The position numbers and the translations under genes were made by a program. The notes beneath the pieces are model-generated. The model saw only the letters and a list, made by a program, of their open reading frames with translations, was not told the origin of the DNA and searched no databases. Of a DNA stretch of 5,605 nucleotides, positions 4,671-5,605 are shown piece by piece (the stretch's first letter is position 1; every line of letters starts with the position of its first letter). Source of the stretch: Sphingomonadales bacterium (GTDB lineage Bacteria > Pseudomonadota > Alphaproteobacteria > Sphingomonadales > Sphingomonadaceae); assembly GCA_013298745.1 (NCBI GenBank), contig JAAFIT010000185.1, forward strand, positions 1 through 5,605. Direction: 5' to 3'.

Positions 4671-5605
4671 TTACCCCATCAATTCCCGCACATCGGTCAA
4701 CCGCCCGGTCACCGCCGCCGCTGCCGCCATCGCCGGTGACACGAGGTGCGTGCGCGCACCCACACCTTGCCGGCCGACGAAGTTGCGGTTGCTCGTCGAC
4801 GCACAGCGCTCGCCCGCCGGCACCTGATCGGGGTTCATGCCGAGGCACATCGAGCAGCCCGGTTCGCGCCAATCGAAGCCGGCTTCGATGAAGATGCGAT
4901 CGAGCCCTTCGGCTTCGGCCTGGCGCTTGACGAGGCCCGAGCCCGGCACCACCAGCGCCTGCTTGACGCCCGGCGCCACCCGCCGGCCCTTGGCGACGGC
5001 CGCCGCCACGCGCAGATCCTCGATGCGGCTGTTGGTGCAGCTGCCGATGAAGATATTCTCGACAGCCAGGTCCTGCATCCGCGTGCCCGGCGTCAGCCCC
5101 ATATACGCAAGGCTTTTCGCCGCCGCCGCGCGCTTGCCTTCATCGGCAAAGCTGTCGGGCGCCGGCACCGTGTCGCCGATGGAAACCACATCCTCGGGGC
5201 TGGTGCCCCAGGTGACGAGCGGCGCGATGCTGCTGCCGTCGATCTCCACCACCGCATCATAGACTGCGCCGGCATCGGTCGGCAGCGTCCGCCACCACGC
5301 CAGCGCCGCATCCCACGCCGCACCCTTGGGCGCGCGCGGGCGGCCTTCGACATAATCGAAGGTCTTCTGATCAGGCGCCACCAGCCCGGCGCGCGCGCCC
5401 GCCTCGATTGCCATGTTGCAGACCGTCATGCGGCCTTCCATGCTCATGGCGCGGATGACATCGCCGGTATATTCGATGACATAGCCGGTGCCGCCGCCGG
5501 TGCCGAGCCGGCCGATGATCGCCATGGCGACATCCTTGGGCGAAATCGAGAAGCCCAGAGTCCCTGTCACCCGCACTTCCATTGCCTTCGACTGGCGCAG
5601 CAGCA
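4671..5605 (-). CDS. leuC: 3-isopropylmalate dehydratase large subunit, N-terminus beyond window
   Basis: LeuC with LeuD isomerises 2-isopropylmalate to 3-isopropylmalate in cytoplasmic leucine biosynthesis, using a 4Fe-4S cluster. The frame runs open past the right edge; the visible 310 residues are the C-terminal two thirds of a protein of about 470, with roughly 160 missing at the N-terminus. Counting from the Met at 5582, the cluster ligands are C182 ([14 protein letters not shown]), C243 and C246 ([12 protein letters not shown]). Other aconitase-family signatures are [32 protein letters not shown] and [14 protein letters not shown]. The internal Met at 5582 is not the start: LeuC-like residues (LLRQSKA) precede it. 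The stop is TAA at 4671-4673 and the C-terminus looks normal, so the prophage did not disrupt the coding region. leuD is not seen downstream, where the phage lies. Identification is very secure; it is the host gene flanking the phage. Confidence 0.97.
   Translation of the reverse strand, partial: LLRQSKAMEVRVTGTLGFSISPKDVAMAIIGRLGTGGGTGYVIEYTGDVIRAMSMEGRMTVCNMAIEAGARAGLVAPDQKTFDYVEGRPRAPKGAAWDAALAWWRTLPTDAGAVYDAVVEIDGSSIAPLVTWGTSPEDVVSIGDTVPAPDSFADEGKRAAAAKSLAYMGLTPGTRMQDLAVENIFIGSCTNSRIEDLRVAAAVAKGRRVAPGVKQALVVPGSGLVKRQAEAEGLDRIFIEAGFDWREPGCSMCLGMNPDQVPAGERCASTSNRNFVGRQGVGARTHLVSPAMAAAAAVTGRLTDVRELMG

Noticed and set aside
4837..5262. Plus-strand frame of 141 codons opposite leuC
   Set aside because: It is antisense to leuC, whose conserved Fe-S and aconitase-family motifs are unambiguous.

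Overview
The window is GC-rich and holds the left (immunity/early) end of a Mu-like transposable prophage, in inverted orientation, inserted just downstream of a host leuC gene. The leuC sequence, the GC-biased codon use and the C-rich host intergenic motif suggest an alphaproteobacterium, probably a sphingomonad. That host call is inference from pattern memory and was not tested by search.

Layout. Positions 3322 to 1 (minus strand) carry a tightly packed phage early operon: a Ner-like HTH protein, a ParB-like protein, a 157-aa protein of unknown function, and a MuA-type DDE transposase that runs off the left edge. The transposase has no stop inside the window, so it appears only as an open frame; a 631-codon plus-strand frame across it is an antisense shadow. 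Junctions are 2 nt (ner-parB) and TGATG overlaps (parB-unknown-muA), which point to one transcript with coupled translation. Divergently, 3321 to 4195 (plus strand) holds an S24/LexA-like CI repressor and an overlapping small lipoprotein gene, which are the likely lysogeny-expressed genes. The ner and cI start codons overlap by two bases. A promoter-like element whose 16-nt spacer is filled by a CCGGAAT repeat lies over the first codons of cI and would drive the early operon, probably as a leaderless mRNA.

Positions 4196 to about 4647 hold no convincing gene but are dense in repeats: three CCCACTTC copies, a 19-bp-spaced pair, a terminator-like hairpin, a palindrome, an 11-bp perfect inverted repeat, and four exactly 10-bp-phased AATCCCG repeats. 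This matches where the left end of a Mu-like phage, with its transposase-binding sites, should lie. The best candidate terminus is the CA at 4646-4647 (5'-TGTTAGGGG reading inward), where a host C-rich inverted repeat appears to be cut short.

Positions 4671 to 5605 (minus strand) are the C-terminal two thirds of leuC, the large subunit of 3-isopropylmalate isomerase, with all three Fe-S cysteines. The prophage sits within about 25 bp of its stop codon, where leuD would commonly follow.

How it works together (inference): CI holds the early promoter off in the lysogen and the lipoprotein is co-expressed with it. On induction Ner is made first, with ParB-like, the unknown protein and MuA following; MuA then acts on the repeat-rich end beside leuC. 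Notable points are a CI repressor with Arg where the catalytic Lys should be, a distant near-copy of the operator inside ner, and the cI-linked lipoprotein.
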